NCBI GenBank assembly: GCA_964469565.1
Contig: CAYXZD010000004.1
Coordinates: forward strand, 1 to 64,000
Direction of reading: 5' to 3'
Source: GCA-2720975 sp964469565
Lineage (GTDB): Bacteria; Planctomycetota; UBA1135; GCA-002686595
Length of the DNA stretch: 64,000 nt
Of this stretch, positions 36,809-47,400 are shown piece by piece; positions within the stretch are counted from its first letter, which is position 1, and each line of letters starts with the position of its first letter. Position numbers and translations under genes: made by a program. The notes under the pieces are model-generated. The model saw only the letters and a program-made list of their open reading frames with translations. It did not search any database and was not told where the DNA came from.

Positions 36809-37993
36809 TCAATCCCAATAATCATGGACCTTCATGTCAGGCCCGGGCTGGAACATCTCCCACTTGGGGAGCTCGGTGGGGGTCAGGGTGATGTCGACTT
36901 TCACACGCTGGAAGTCTGTTCCCAAGGTGTACTTGGAGTAGGCGATGTGTCTGGGGCCCTGGTTGTCGCCCTCGATGCAAATGTAAAAGAGTCGGGCTCC
37001 GCCTGCCGTGTCGATCCAGTCCTCTTCCCAGAGCCAACTCTTCGCATCTACGCGGTGAAGATGGCAACGGACTGTGGTCGGCAGGTAGCCCGCTCCATTG
37101 AGGGGGAGTAGATCCCATTGGCGGAGTTTTCGATAGGCGCTCCAGTCGGCCTCGCTACTCTCATTTGTAGGAGGGAACTCGGCGGTCCACGTCCATTCAA
37201 AAGCTGCTGGGATCGAGGCCTCATCGGCGGCGGGCTTCTCCGCAACCGTTTCACCCTTGTGCCTGCCGGGCCGATGATCGAGCAAGACAGCTGCCCGCCA
37301 AAGGGCCTCATCGCTGACGAAGCTAGTACCGCCTGGAAACATTCGCAGAGGAGCCGCCCAATGCCGCTGAATGTGCGCCTCCTGCCCCAGGGAGGGGTCC
37401 ATCTGACCCTCGATGACAATGGCCTTCTCCGGCGTCCACCAAATCTCGTCTGTGCTGCGCAAGGCACTCTCCGAGAAGTAGGTACTCACTCGAAGGAATG
37501 CGCCCTCATCGTGAACATTAATCCGTGTGCTGCACTCTTGATCTTCTACGGGATCATCCCTTACCGCAATGGCCGGATGGCGCATGATATACAACACGCG
37601 GTTCTTATCGGGGTTTTCGGCACCGAGCACATCCGAATAGGATTGTTCTATGTACTCGTGCGCTCGCGCGATGATCTCGTCAGTTGTCGGCTCTGAATCG
37701 ATCTGTCCGACCAACTCAATGCCGGCGTTGTGCATTCCAAGCAACGCTCTGTCATGCGGGAGCATTCCCTCCAAGTCAAGCCAGGCGGGAATGGGCTGGA
37801 ATCGAGTCAGTGGTTCTTGGGCAACTGGCAAAGCGCGCGCACCTACCTGTGCACACACAGTTGATGATCTAACGGTCTCTGCGTAAGTTACGCCCCCCGC
37901 TGCGGCCAAGAATAATGCGATATGCCGGGCGTTGAGGTACTTCGATGCCTGTAGGTGACTGGTAATCTCCCGCGTGTTTTCATTGAGTGTCAT
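36809..37993 (-). CDS. Secreted protein of unknown family
   Basis: A 394-residue protein. Residues ~20-42 form a hydrophobic stretch (NARHIALFLAAAGGVTYA) that can serve as a signal or anchor. The remainder is Trp-rich and acidic, with EIWWTPEKAIVIEGQ, FEWTWTAEFPPTN and YICIEGDNQGPRHIAYSK, and ends PDMKVHDYWD. I find no catalytic pattern and do not recognise it. It lies downstream of no obvious operon partner; the next leftward gene at 38041-38859 is 47 bp upstream and may be co-transcribed. Confidence 0.6.
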   Translation of the reverse strand: MTLNENTREITSHLQASKYLNARHIALFLAAAGGVTYAETVRSSTVCAQVGARALPVAQEPLTRFQPIPAWLDLEGMLPHDRALLGMHNAGIELVGQIDSEPTTDEIIARAHEYIEQSYSDVLGAENPDKNRVLYIMRHPAIAVRDDPVEDQECSTRINVHDEGAFLRVSTYFSESALRSTDEIWWTPEKAIVIEGQMDPSLGQEAHIQRHWAAPLRMFPGGTSFVSDEALWRAAVLLDHRPGRHKGETVAEKPAADEASIPAAFEWTWTAEFPPTNESSEADWSAYRKLRQWDLLPLNGAGYLPTTVRCHLHRVDAKSWLWEEDWIDTAGGARLFYICIEGDNQGPRHIAYSKYTLGTDFQRVKVDITLTPTELPKWEMFQPGPDMKVHDYWD

Positions 37994-38040
37994 GGATGAT
38001 CTCTAGGGGGAAACGGTGGCGCATGTGGCAACGCGGGTCT

Positions 38041-38859
38041 TTATGCGCTCATCGGTCCGACGGTACCTGCAGCAAGACTTGTTGTACTCAATACCCACGG
38101 CCCCTCCGATTTGCACTCCAAAGGTAAGCTCGTAAGAGCGCAGTCGTACTCTCCGCGGCTCCCTGTCCAGACAAATTCGTGTACATCAAGGGAGGTTGTC
38201 CCAGTGGGAAGCACACAGTCCGTCATGTCTTTGATGTCGTAGGCGTCAAGATGCTTTTCAACACACCGAGCTGGCCAATAGAAGCCTGTGGTGTCAGGAC
38301 AGTCGGGTTTTTCAAGCTCAGACAATGGGGCCCAATGGCACTCCCCGCACTTGTCAGCGGCATTGCACTTGTAGGCGGTGGCCGGTTCGCACTCGTAACT
38401 CCAGCAGACCACTCCCCCATGGACGCCAAGGCATGAGCCCTTGTAGAGATACCCCTCGCCGTCGGTACCGGCAGAGGCTGTGCTGATCACTTCGTCAGGG
38501 GGAAACATAAACACGTACATGACCGCAGGCAGGTTCGTGCTGAAGGCGTCAGAAAGGTCCATATCGAAGGGCAGTGATGAACTGCCGCCCACCTGGGAGA
38601 TGAAGGACGATTCTGCCAGTCCGGGGAGGCTGCGGGTACGCCGAGCGAAGGTAGAACGTAGACCTAGACACCACTGGATCACATACGCAATAGGGCGATT
38701 GGAGCAGTCGGGCCAGGAGGAACCACCCTGTTTGTCGGCTAGGAGAGTGAAGAATGTCTGGGTTGCCTCGGCCAGCTCACGGCCTGGAGGTGCGTGGAGA
38801 CTGATCAATGGAAACCGGACCACGCCTATGATGAGCCTTGGTCCACGTGAAAGGTGCAA
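38041..38859 (-). CDS. Possible cysteine-rich secreted protein, start uncertain
   Basis: The frame is open for 272 residues. The C-terminal half is convincingly protein-like and Cys-rich (CWSYECEPATAYKC, DKCGECHW, PARCVEK, CALTSLPLEC), which suggests a disulfide-bonded extracellular domain. The first ~97 residues are less convincing, and no clear signal peptide is visible at 38859; an internal ATG near 38568 (MDLSDAFSTNLPAVMYVFMF) could be the true start. It resembles the other secreted Cys-rich proteins of the window only in general character. Confidence 0.45.
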   Translation of the reverse strand: MHLSRGPRLIIGVVRFPLISLHAPPGRELAEATQTFFTLLADKQGGSSWPDCSNRPIAYVIQWCLGLRSTFARRTRSLPGLAESSFISQVGGSSSLPFDMDLSDAFSTNLPAVMYVFMFPPDEVISTASAGTDGEGYLYKGSCLGVHGGVVCWSYECEPATAYKCNAADKCGECHWAPLSELEKPDCPDTTGFYWPARCVEKHLDAYDIKDMTDCVLPTGTTSLDVHEFVWTGSRGEYDCALTSLPLECKSEGPWVLSTTSLAAGTVGPMSA

Positions 38860-39169
38860 CGCTGCTGGTGCGCCGCTCCATCACGCAGGGGGTGGAGGGT
38901 TCCGATGGGTGGTTTTTTTGCAGCCGCCCGGATGAAACTGTGGGGCGAGGGGTGGGTAGAGGTAACTACCCACCGGCAGAAGCCGTGAAGGGGTTCGGTC
39001 GTTTGGGGTTCTTAGAACCCCGTTGGGCTGCTGAAGCGTACCCTATAGCCACCTTCTAAAAGCAGCCTTGCAAGATCCGGACGACTCTCGGAATCTAGAT
39101 CGGCACTCGGCCATGGGTCCCACCCCAGCGCAATTCAAACTGACTTTAGATAATGAGGAACGCGTCCAC
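38860..39169. other. Divergent intergenic region with a perfect hairpin
   Basis: Around 310 bp between divergent genes; it should hold both promoters. At 39005-39021 a perfect inverted repeat (ggggttc-tta-gaacccc) forms a 7-bp stem with a 3-nt loop. It lacks a T-run on either side, so it is more likely a regulatory structure or operator than a terminator. Confidence 0.4.
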
Positions 39170-40951
39170 ATGATTCTGTCCATTGCCCTTTGCACACTCA
39201 CCTCGGCCACACCACACCTTGCTGAGCCCAACCGCGCACTTCGAACGCACCACCCTCGGATAGCGCCAGGGTCTTGTCCGGTGGTCGAGGAAGATGAAGA
39301 AGGCGTCGCACCCATCTGGGGCACCTATGAGATTGGGTCCCTCGGCAATTCGCCGAGCCAGCCACGGCCCACCGTCTTCCTGCCCTCCGTGCGCCATAGC
39401 GATGAAGATGAATCCGAATACGGAGAGGAAAGCCAACAACTTCAGCGCTACTTCATAAACATGATCGAAGGGGCCTGTGAAGAGGAGCTCAACGCAGGAG
39501 CGACACTGCGTTTTACCCCAACCGGACGGCTCCTGCTCCATGGTCCTCCTGCACTCCATGAGAAGGTCGCAGGGCTGGTGAGCTTCTTTCAGCAACTCTG
39601 CTCGGCATCCGCCGAATTGAGGGTGGACTTCTTGGCCCTTTCCGGGGAAGTCCGTTTGCCCTCCGTGATGCCCGCCCACGCTGTTCAAGGTCTGATCGAC
39701 CAGGCTGTAGGACACCATTCTGAAACGATGCAAGTACGGTCTGGGCAGACCGCGATCAGCCGCTCCGGGAAACGCCGCAACCTGATCATGGACTTCGATG
39801 TGGAAATCGCCCAGGGCACAGTGATCATGGACCCCGTCATCGCAGACTTCTTCGAGGGAGTCGAGATTCAGATTCAGGCAGCACCCGCACAAGACGGATT
39901 GCACCTGGCCCTGTGCACAAAGCGCGGTGATTCCCAAGGACCTGTGGCAGTCAAGCAACTGGACATGCACGCCCTCCTCGGAGATGAAACGGGGGTCAAG
40001 CGTGAAAAGGCCTACGCCCGTGCGGATCAACAAGTCGTTGGAAATCGCTCAGTTGCGCTGAGCGCCAAGCTACCCACTGACAAGGCACTCGTCATCAGCA
40101 TGAACTCAGAGGGGGCTGGCGTCAGTGAAGTCATGATTGTGCGCCAAACAGGGGGCCAACTACCCGTGTGGAACGAGCATCGCTTCGCGGGAGGCGGACT
40201 GGCATTTAGCAATCCCGGAAGCCTGTCTCCCCCAGGAGTCGATGCCAGGGGAACCAGCCTCTTGACGGGTGGGCTCTTCAATGGGAGCTACCTGAATTCA
40301 GATCCGAAGATGATCTTGGAATTCACGCACTCTGAAAAAGAGGCCTACACCGACCTTCTTTACAACCTGGGCGAACGCTCATCGGGAAGCCCTTTGCCCT
40401 GGCTTGTCTTCAACTTCAATGAGATTGGAGTGGGACACCCCTCCGCGACTGGCGAACACCCCGCACGCAATGTCATTGAAGCTCTCCAAGCGTCCCCTGA
40501 TCAGTTCGAGCTAGAACTGCGCATCCTCTCAGACGGGAATCCTACGGCGACCGCTATGCGGATTCCCATCAGTGAGGGCCAGTCCGCCGCCTTAGTCATG
40601 GGGAGTGAGTCCACTGCAGTCCGCGACTACGATGTGGAAGTGGCCGGATGGTCAGCCACCCCCGATCCTGTCGTGAGCCCAACGTTTAGTGGACTCGCCT
40701 TTGTAGTGGAAGCCAATAGCGTGGACGGCGATCACATCCAGATTGATCTCTTGGGTTGCATCAACCTCGTGCAAATGGGCGAATCAACACCGGCACGAAC
40801 CCCGTTCTTCGACCAGGTCGATGCCGTCGCAGAGAGCCACATCACGGTCAATGAGAGCCGGACCATCACGCGTGAGGGGGACCAATGGCAAACCGTACTC
40901 GGCAACCCCGAGGGTGCCGTGGCCCTTCAAGTGAATCTGAATCGCCTCTAG
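39170..40951 (+). CDS. Exported protein with a secretin N-domain-like segment, family unknown
   Basis: The product has 593 residues from ATG 39170, where a short signal-like segment begins (MILSIALCTLTSATPHLAEP); the open frame starts earlier at 39068. An acidic linker follows, then a region (YFINMIEGACEE..., GRLLLHGPPALHEKVAGLVSF) that resembles the N-domains of secretins, which assemble as ring-forming modules. The rest is beta-rich without an enzymatic motif. It is immediately followed (6 bp) by the PQQ-like propeller gene, so both are probably made together for an envelope role. Confidence 0.65.
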   Translation: MILSIALCTLTSATPHLAEPNRALRTHHPRIAPGSCPVVEEDEEGVAPIWGTYEIGSLGNSPSQPRPTVFLPSVRHSDEDESEYGEESQQLQRYFINMIEGACEEELNAGATLRFTPTGRLLLHGPPALHEKVAGLVSFFQQLCSASAELRVDFLALSGEVRLPSVMPAHAVQGLIDQAVGHHSETMQVRSGQTAISRSGKRRNLIMDFDVEIAQGTVIMDPVIADFFEGVEIQIQAAPAQDGLHLALCTKRGDSQGPVAVKQLDMHALLGDETGVKREKAYARADQQVVGNRSVALSAKLPTDKALVISMNSEGAGVSEVMIVRQTGGQLPVWNEHRFAGGGLAFSNPGSLSPPGVDARGTSLLTGGLFNGSYLNSDPKMILEFTHSEKEAYTDLLYNLGERSSGSPLPWLVFNFNEIGVGHPSATGEHPARNVIEALQASPDQFELELRILSDGNPTATAMRIPISEGQSAALVMGSESTAVRDYDVEVAGWSATPDPVVSPTFSGLAFVVEANSVDGDHIQIDLLGCINLVQMGESTPARTPFFDQVDAVAESHITVNESRTITREGDQWQTVLGNPEGAVALQVNLNRL

Positions 40952-40957
40952 AACGCC

Positions 40958-42436
40958 ATGCGACACGCCTGCCTGTCCCTCGTTTGCGTTGCAATGGCTG
41001 GCCCGGTGCTGAGTTTCACTCAATTACCGGGTCAGCTGCTTATTGAACAGTCTCAAGCCACGGGTGAAACTTGGGTTCCCAACCCAACCATCACCCAGGA
41101 GCCCGCAGAAGGTTCCGACTCGGCCGACTTGAAGCCCCAATCAGAGGGGCACGATTGGCCCACTTGGCGAGGGACGCGCTACGACGGATCCAGCCAAGTT
41201 ACCGGCCTCCAGCTTGGCCCGGAACTCGAAAAACACCAACGCTGGTCCACGGCCCTTCCTGGTCCGGCGGCTTGCACACCCATCGTCCTAGGCACGCGCA
41301 TTTTCCTGACCGCCGCAGTGGCCAAGCCCGGGGACCTGCAAGTCCTGTGCCTCGACCGCCTCAGCGGCAGTATCCTGTGGCAAGAATCTGTCGGTAGCGG
41401 CTACAAGCCCTTCGATGCAGGCGAGCTCACAGAATACGACTACCGGAGCAACTACGCATCGCCCTCTCCCGTCAGCGATGGGAAAACAGTCGTGTTCCTA
41501 TTCGGCAACGGTGACATGCTGGGCTTTACGGTCGAGGGCAAAGAGATTTGGCGCCGCAATTTGCAAAAGGACCTGGGCAATTTTCAGTACCAGTGGACGT
41601 TTTCGGCGACTCCCACCTGGTTCGAGGGCCTGCTCATCCTGCCCGTCTTGCAACGAGACGTACCCGTCAACAATCGGGGCAAGGAGGGCAATGAATCTTA
41701 CCTCCTCGGAATTGACCCCCTCACGGGCAAGACCGTGTACCGGCACGTACGGCCGTGTGATGCAAAGGTCGAATCACGTGAATCTTTCGCCACGGCAATC
41801 CCCCACCGAACCGAGGCGGGCAAGGATGAGTTACTCATCGTCGGCGGGGACGTACTCACCAGTCACAATCCAAGAACCGGTAAAGAGTTTTGGCGCTGGG
41901 GCACATGGAATCCCGGGCACCGCGAACAGTGGTGGCGGGTGGTGCCCTCCCCCGTCATCGGCGGCGGAGTGGCCCTCGTCTGCGCTCCGAAGGGTGCGCC
42001 CGCATTCGCCATCAAACTAGGGGGCACCGGTGAACTCGGCCCAGACAGTCTCGCTTGGCAAAGCTCTGGTCGAGGCAATCCCGTCACTAGCGATGTGCCC
42101 ACCCCCCTGTTTTATGAAGGCCACTTCTATGTGGTCAGTGATTTGCGCTCTGCCCTCACCAAACTGGACCCCAGCACCGGAGAGAAGCTTTGGAGCGTAC
42201 CCTTACCGCGCGATGAAAAATGGCGCGCCTCACCCACCGGCGCCGATGGCCGGGTGTGGTGCATGGATCACGGGGGGCTGGTCTTAGGGGTTGAACTCTC
42301 TAAAGGCGAAATCGTGAGTCGCGGCCAACTGGGAGCTGGCAACAGCACCCGAGCCCGTAGCTCCATCGCCGCCGCCCACGGCTGCCTGTTCGTGCGCACG
42401 GACACACATCTGATTTGCCTGGGGCCTCAACAGTAG
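40958..42436 (+). CDS. PQQ-like beta-propeller repeat protein, exported
   Basis: A 492-residue protein with a signal peptide (MRHACLSLVCVAMAGPVLSF). It shows the WPTWRGTRYDGSSQVTGL start typical of planctomycete PQQ-like quinoprotein repeats, then multiple propeller blades with DRLSGSILWQESVG, TVEGKEIWRRNLQKDL, PLTGKTVYRHV and LDPSTGEKLWSV (the tryptophan-docking [A/S]xxGxxxW pattern). No haem or dehydrogenase signature is visible, so it is probably a structural or sensory propeller in the periplasm. It ends 36 bp from the convergent typA gene. Confidence 0.88.
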   Translation: MRHACLSLVCVAMAGPVLSFTQLPGQLLIEQSQATGETWVPNPTITQEPAEGSDSADLKPQSEGHDWPTWRGTRYDGSSQVTGLQLGPELEKHQRWSTALPGPAACTPIVLGTRIFLTAAVAKPGDLQVLCLDRLSGSILWQESVGSGYKPFDAGELTEYDYRSNYASPSPVSDGKTVVFLFGNGDMLGFTVEGKEIWRRNLQKDLGNFQYQWTFSATPTWFEGLLILPVLQRDVPVNNRGKEGNESYLLGIDPLTGKTVYRHVRPCDAKVESRESFATAIPHRTEAGKDELLIVGGDVLTSHNPRTGKEFWRWGTWNPGHREQWWRVVPSPVIGGGVALVCAPKGAPAFAIKLGGTGELGPDSLAWQSSGRGNPVTSDVPTPLFYEGHFYVVSDLRSALTKLDPSTGEKLWSVPLPRDEKWRASPTGADGRVWCMDHGGLVLGVELSKGEIVSRGQLGAGNSTRARSSIAAAHGCLFVRTDTHLICLGPQQ

Positions 42437-42472
42437 TCCTCGGAACAGATAACTCGGAACCGATAACTCGGC

Positions 42473-44299
42473 TCAGCTAAGTGACGCAGCCTTCTTGCGA
42501 TTGCGCTTGCGATCCAATTCGCTAAGGAAACGCTTGCGCAGGCGCAGGCTTGTTGGAGTGACTTCGAGCAATTCATCGTCCTCGATGTATTCAAGGCTTT
42601 CTTCCAAGCTCATCACACGCGGCGGGGCGATCTTGACGTTATCGTCACGGCCTGAAGCGCGCATGTTTGTGAGCTTTTTGGTCCGACACACATTGAGCTC
42701 TAAATCATCGGCGCGGTTGTTCTCGCCCACGACCATGCCCTCATACACCGGCGTTCCCGGCGCAACGAAAAACGTGCCACGATCCTGCAAGCCATCGAGA
42801 GCATAGGGGATCACGTCCCCGGTGCGGTCGGCCACAAGTACGCCGTTCGTCCGACGGGGAATCACTCCGCCGTCAGGCTCCCAACTCTCAAAGACGTGAG
42901 CGAGCACAGCTTCACCCTGGCTCAGGGTCAGGAGGGCGGTACGAGCACCAATCAAGCCACGCGATGGAATCAGAAACTCAATCTTTGAAAGGCTACCAGC
43001 CGGACTCATGTGGGTCATTTCACCCCGGCGCCGGCCCATGTATTCGATCACGCGCCCAGCGTTGTCCGCAGGGACCTCGATGGTGGCACGTTCCACGGGT
43101 TCGCAGGCCACCCCGTCCACGTCCTTGATGATCACGTGAGGCTTGCCCACGCTGAATTCATAGCCCTCTCGGCGCATGTTCTCGATCAGCACCGACAGGT
43201 GCATGACGCCGCGGCCCTTGACCTCGAAGGCTTCAGCACTGGAAGTCGGCACCAACACTAGAGCCACGTCACGCGCTGTCGCTTTCTCTAGGCGCCCTAG
43301 TATCTGGCGACTTGTAACAAACCGGCCTTCCTGTCCGGCGAATGGGGAATTGTTCACATAAAACACCATGGACAGAGTGGGCTCATCCATGGGGATGGCC
43401 GGCAAGGGATCCTGGGTTTCAACGTCACAGAGGGTGTCTCCAATCCCGATCTCCGCGATGCCCGTCACCATGGCTATGTCCCCCGCATGAACCTCCTCCA
43501 CCGGGATGCGGTTGAGTCCCTCATAACGGAACAGATTCTTCACGGGCATGATCGATGCCTTATCACGGTCGGGGTGGCACATGGCATAGCGAGATTCACG
43601 GCGCAAGACTCCGCGCGTCACGCGCCCCACCGCCACACGGCCCAGAAAGTCGTCGTGGTCTAGGGTGGAAGCTTGGAACTGCAGCGGGCCTGCCTGGTCC
43701 ACCTCGGGCGCCGGGACCGTTTCCAGCAACATGTCCATCAGGGGCTCTAGATTGTCGCTGGGCTGATCTAAGTCTCGCGTAGCCCAGCCATCACGACCAG
43801 AACCATAGATCACTGGAAAATCGAGCTGTTGGTCGTCGGCCCCAAGGTCCACAAAGAGGTCGAAGATCTCGTCCAGCACCTCGTCCGCACGGGCATCAGG
43901 ACGATCAATCTTGTTGATCATCACCAAGGCAGGTAAGCCGTGTTCAAAAGCCTTGGACAAGACAAAGCGTGTCTGGGGCATAGGGCCCTCGAATGAGTCC
44001 ACCAACAGGAGCACTGCATCGGCCATGGTCAAGGTGCGCTCCACTTGACCGCCAAAATCCGCGTGGCCGGGGGTGTCCACAATGTTGATGCGGGTGCCCT
44101 TGTACTCAATCGCCGTGTTCTTGGCCAAGATCGTGATGCCTCGCTCTCGCTCTTGGTCGTTGGAATCCAAGGCTCGCTCCTGAACCTGCTGATTCTCCCG
44201 GAAGGTCCCCACAAACTGGAACATGCTGTCCACCAGGGTGGTCTTGCCATGGTCCACGTGGGCCACAATGGCAAGGTTGCGGTACTGAGTCGTCGACAT
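42473..44299 (-). CDS. typA: Ribosome-associated translational GTPase TypA/BipA
   Basis: The product has 608 residues from ATG 44299 (MSTTQYRNLAIVAHVDHGKT). G1 is HVDHGKTT, G2 RGITILAKN, G3 DTPGHADFGGQ and G4 NKIDRPDA. The C-terminal part carries elongation-factor-G-like domains (GRGVMHLSVLIENMRREGYE, the LSPAGSL-like GEMTHMSP region) and the TypA-specific tail. Length and architecture match the family. TypA aids 50S assembly and stress adaptation. It is transcribed divergently from the tricorn-like peptidase, leaving a 199-bp shared promoter region. Confidence 0.97.
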   Translation of the reverse strand: MSTTQYRNLAIVAHVDHGKTTLVDSMFQFVGTFRENQQVQERALDSNDQERERGITILAKNTAIEYKGTRINIVDTPGHADFGGQVERTLTMADAVLLLVDSFEGPMPQTRFVLSKAFEHGLPALVMINKIDRPDARADEVLDEIFDLFVDLGADDQQLDFPVIYGSGRDGWATRDLDQPSDNLEPLMDMLLETVPAPEVDQAGPLQFQASTLDHDDFLGRVAVGRVTRGVLRRESRYAMCHPDRDKASIMPVKNLFRYEGLNRIPVEEVHAGDIAMVTGIAEIGIGDTLCDVETQDPLPAIPMDEPTLSMVFYVNNSPFAGQEGRFVTSRQILGRLEKATARDVALVLVPTSSAEAFEVKGRGVMHLSVLIENMRREGYEFSVGKPHVIIKDVDGVACEPVERATIEVPADNAGRVIEYMGRRRGEMTHMSPAGSLSKIEFLIPSRGLIGARTALLTLSQGEAVLAHVFESWEPDGGVIPRRTNGVLVADRTGDVIPYALDGLQDRGTFFVAPGTPVYEGMVVGENNRADDLELNVCRTKKLTNMRASGRDDNVKIAPPRVMSLEESLEYIEDDELLEVTPTSLRLRKRFLSELDRKRNRKKAASLS

Positions 44300-44498
44300 G
44301 GCGGCAGGCAGGGGGCGTGGTGGGTGGTGTGTGTGACTGACTGGAAGGGCTCGATCGGATTTGAGGCGAAAGATTCTACGGCCAAGGGGCTCTGTAAAAC
44401 TAGTGGTCGAGCCCGAGGATCTGCCCCTCAAGCGGGGCGAATCCCATTATCATCCTGGCCCTCAAACCGCCCCGGCCCCCAATCCATCAAATCCCCCC

Positions 44499-47400
44499 AT
44501 GCTTTCCACCCTCCCCCTCCTGCTCCTAGCCACAATCCAAAGCCCATCAACAGCCGATGCGGTAATGTTGCGATACCCCGATATCAGCTCTGATCGGGTG
44601 GTCTTCCGCTACGACGGAGATTTATGGCTAGCTCCCCGTGAGGGTGGCCATGCCTCGCGCCTGACCTCCTCCAGTGGAACGGAGAGTTTTCCCAAGTTCA
44701 GCCCCGATGGACAGAGCGTGGCATTCATGGCGAGCTACGACGGAAGCCCTGCCCTCTATACTCTTCCCGTGACCGGCGGTCTGCCCACACGCGTGACCCA
44801 TCACCCCGACCAAGAGGTCCTGTGTGACTGGCACCCCGACGGCGAGCAGCTCTTGTACCACTCCAGCGCCATTTCAGGCATCCGGCGCGCACCCAAGATG
44901 TTCCTCACTGGCATCAACGGCGGACAACCCCAAGACCTGCCTATGGCTTTCGCCACCTTTGGGTCCATCCACACAGCCGGGGACTGGGTGGCGTACACCC
45001 CCATCACCCGCGAGTTTCGCACCTGGCGGCGCTACAGAGGTGGCACGGCCCAAGATATTTGGCTCTTCAATCTGCAGAGCTTGGAATCCAAGCGCATGAC
45101 CGATGATCCCGCCACCGACTCCATGCCCATGTGGCACGGGGACGAAGTAGTCTTCCTCTCCGATCGAGGAGACAAGGGCATCATGAATCTGTGGTCCCAC
45201 GATCTCGCACGCGGTGAGTTGCGCGCCCTCACCGACTTTGACGACTCTGGAGTGCGCTTCCCTTCCATGGGCCCAGACGATGTGGTCTTTGAACATCGCG
45301 GACAGCTTCTACGGTATGAGTTTTCGAGCGGGACCCTCCACCCCATCCACATCGAAATCCCCCAGGATCGTCCGGCCTTGCGGCCCCGCTACCACGATCT
45401 AGAGGACGCGGCCACCAACCATGCCGTCGCCCCACAGGCGAAGCGAATCGTGGTCGAGGCCCGCGGAGATATCTTTACTGTTCCTGTAGAAGACGGCGTC
45501 ACCCACAACCTGACGCGCAGCAACGGCGTGGCCGAGCGCTATCCGTCTTGGAGCCCCGATGGGAAGTGGATTGTGTACTGGTCCGATCGCAGCGGCGAGT
45601 ACGAGCTCACCCGGCGTCGTTCGGATGGCAAGCCATTCGAAGGCAGCGATGAAAACGCAGAGCAACAACTCACCGAACTCGGTCCGGGCTGGAAGTATGC
45701 GGCGAGCTGGTCGCCCGATTCCGAGCGTCTGTGCTTCTCGCTGGAGAGCGGAGAACTCTATCTCTATCAGCTTGAATCCAAGAGCCTAAGTCTAATCGAT
45801 ACAGACCCCCTTGGAAGCGCGATTGACGTCGATTGGTCTGCTGATTCAAGCTGGCTCACCTGGGCACGCATGCACTCACAAGCCCGCAACGGCGCGATCA
45901 TGCTCTATGACGTAGCGAACGCAACCCGCCACGAAGTGACCTCGGGTATGTTCAATGATTCGGACCCTACATTCGACTTGTCCGGGGATTGGCTGTACTT
46001 CCTTTCCCAGCGCACATTTCAGCCGACCTACTCGGAGTTTGACACAACATGGGTTTACCGCGACTCCACGAACCTGATGGCGGTGGCGTTACGCGACGAT
46101 GTGGAATCCCCCCTCGCCCCAACGAACAGTGAGGAGCCCATCGCAGACGAAAACGAGCCGGATGATTCCTCCGAACCCGACGAAGAATCTGGGGCAAGTG
46201 AGGATTCTGAGACTGAAGACGGGGAGGCAAACGAGGAAGACTCGGGAAGCGAGGATGAACCCATGCAAGTCGACCTCGTGGGATTCGAAGGGCGCATACT
46301 TCAGCTCCCGTTGGGAGCAGGTCGCTTTGAAGACCTCAAGGGTCTCAATGGAAAGGTGCTCTACATGGCTCAGGGCGAGGGGCGCGGCAGCGCAAGCCTG
46401 AGGGTCTACGACATCCAAGAACAAGAAGGCGCCGAAGTCTTAGCTTCTGCCCAGGGTTACGAATGCACCCCCTCCGGCGAGAAACTACTCGTCGGCGCGG
46501 GCGGGAAGGTCGCCGTGATCTCTCCAGCACCCCAGCAGAAGATTGATGAGGCCATCGACCTCTCGAATCTGGGGGCCCACATCGACCCCGCCCAAGAATG
46601 GCCTCAACTCGTCCGGGATGTGCACCGCATCTTCCGCGATTGGTTCTATGACGCCAACATGCACGGGGTCGACTGGGATGGTGTCCGCGACCGCGCACTG
46701 GGCGCACTAGGACAGGCCACCTCGCGCGAGGATGTCACCTTTTTGATTGGCGAGATGATCGCCGAACTCAACGTGGGGCATGCATACAACCGCCCTAGCC
46801 CCAGTGAAGAGCGTGAGGGCCCCGACGGTCCGAAGACTGGTCTGCTAGGCTGCGACTGGGAGCTCGACTCCGGGGCGTATCGCATCAAGCGCATCCTAGG
46901 GTGCGACTATGATAGCGACGTGCGCTCGCCCCTTTCGGTCCAAGGCCTCGGCGTGACTGCAGGGAATTGGCTGCTGGCGGTCAATGGCCAGCGAGTCGAT
47001 GCCTCGCAAAGCCTTTACCAGGCATTTGTGGGTTGTGCTGGGCGCGAAACCCTCCTGACTCTCAATGATTCGCCCCAATGGAACGGTGAAGAGCGTGAGG
47101 TCGTCGTCAAGCCGCTTTCGAGCGAGAGATCTCTGCGCTACCGAGACTGGGTCGCCGGACGGCGCGCCCATGTGGAGCAGGCCTCTGGAGGTCGTATCGG
47201 TTACGTTCACGTGCCCGACACGGGCCGCAACGGCCAGAACGAATTACTGCGCCAGTTCATGGGTCAATACCACAAGGACGCCCTCATCGTGGACGAGCGC
47301 TGGAATGGCGGAGGTCAGATTCCAACACGGTTCATTGAACTGCTGAACCGTCCCACCACCAACGCCTGGGCCCGCCGGGCTGGACTGGATTGGGAATGGC

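Noticed and set aside
39005..39021. Intrinsic terminator at the perfect hairpin
   Set aside because: No T-run follows on either strand, and the hairpin lies between divergent genes where no terminator is expected.
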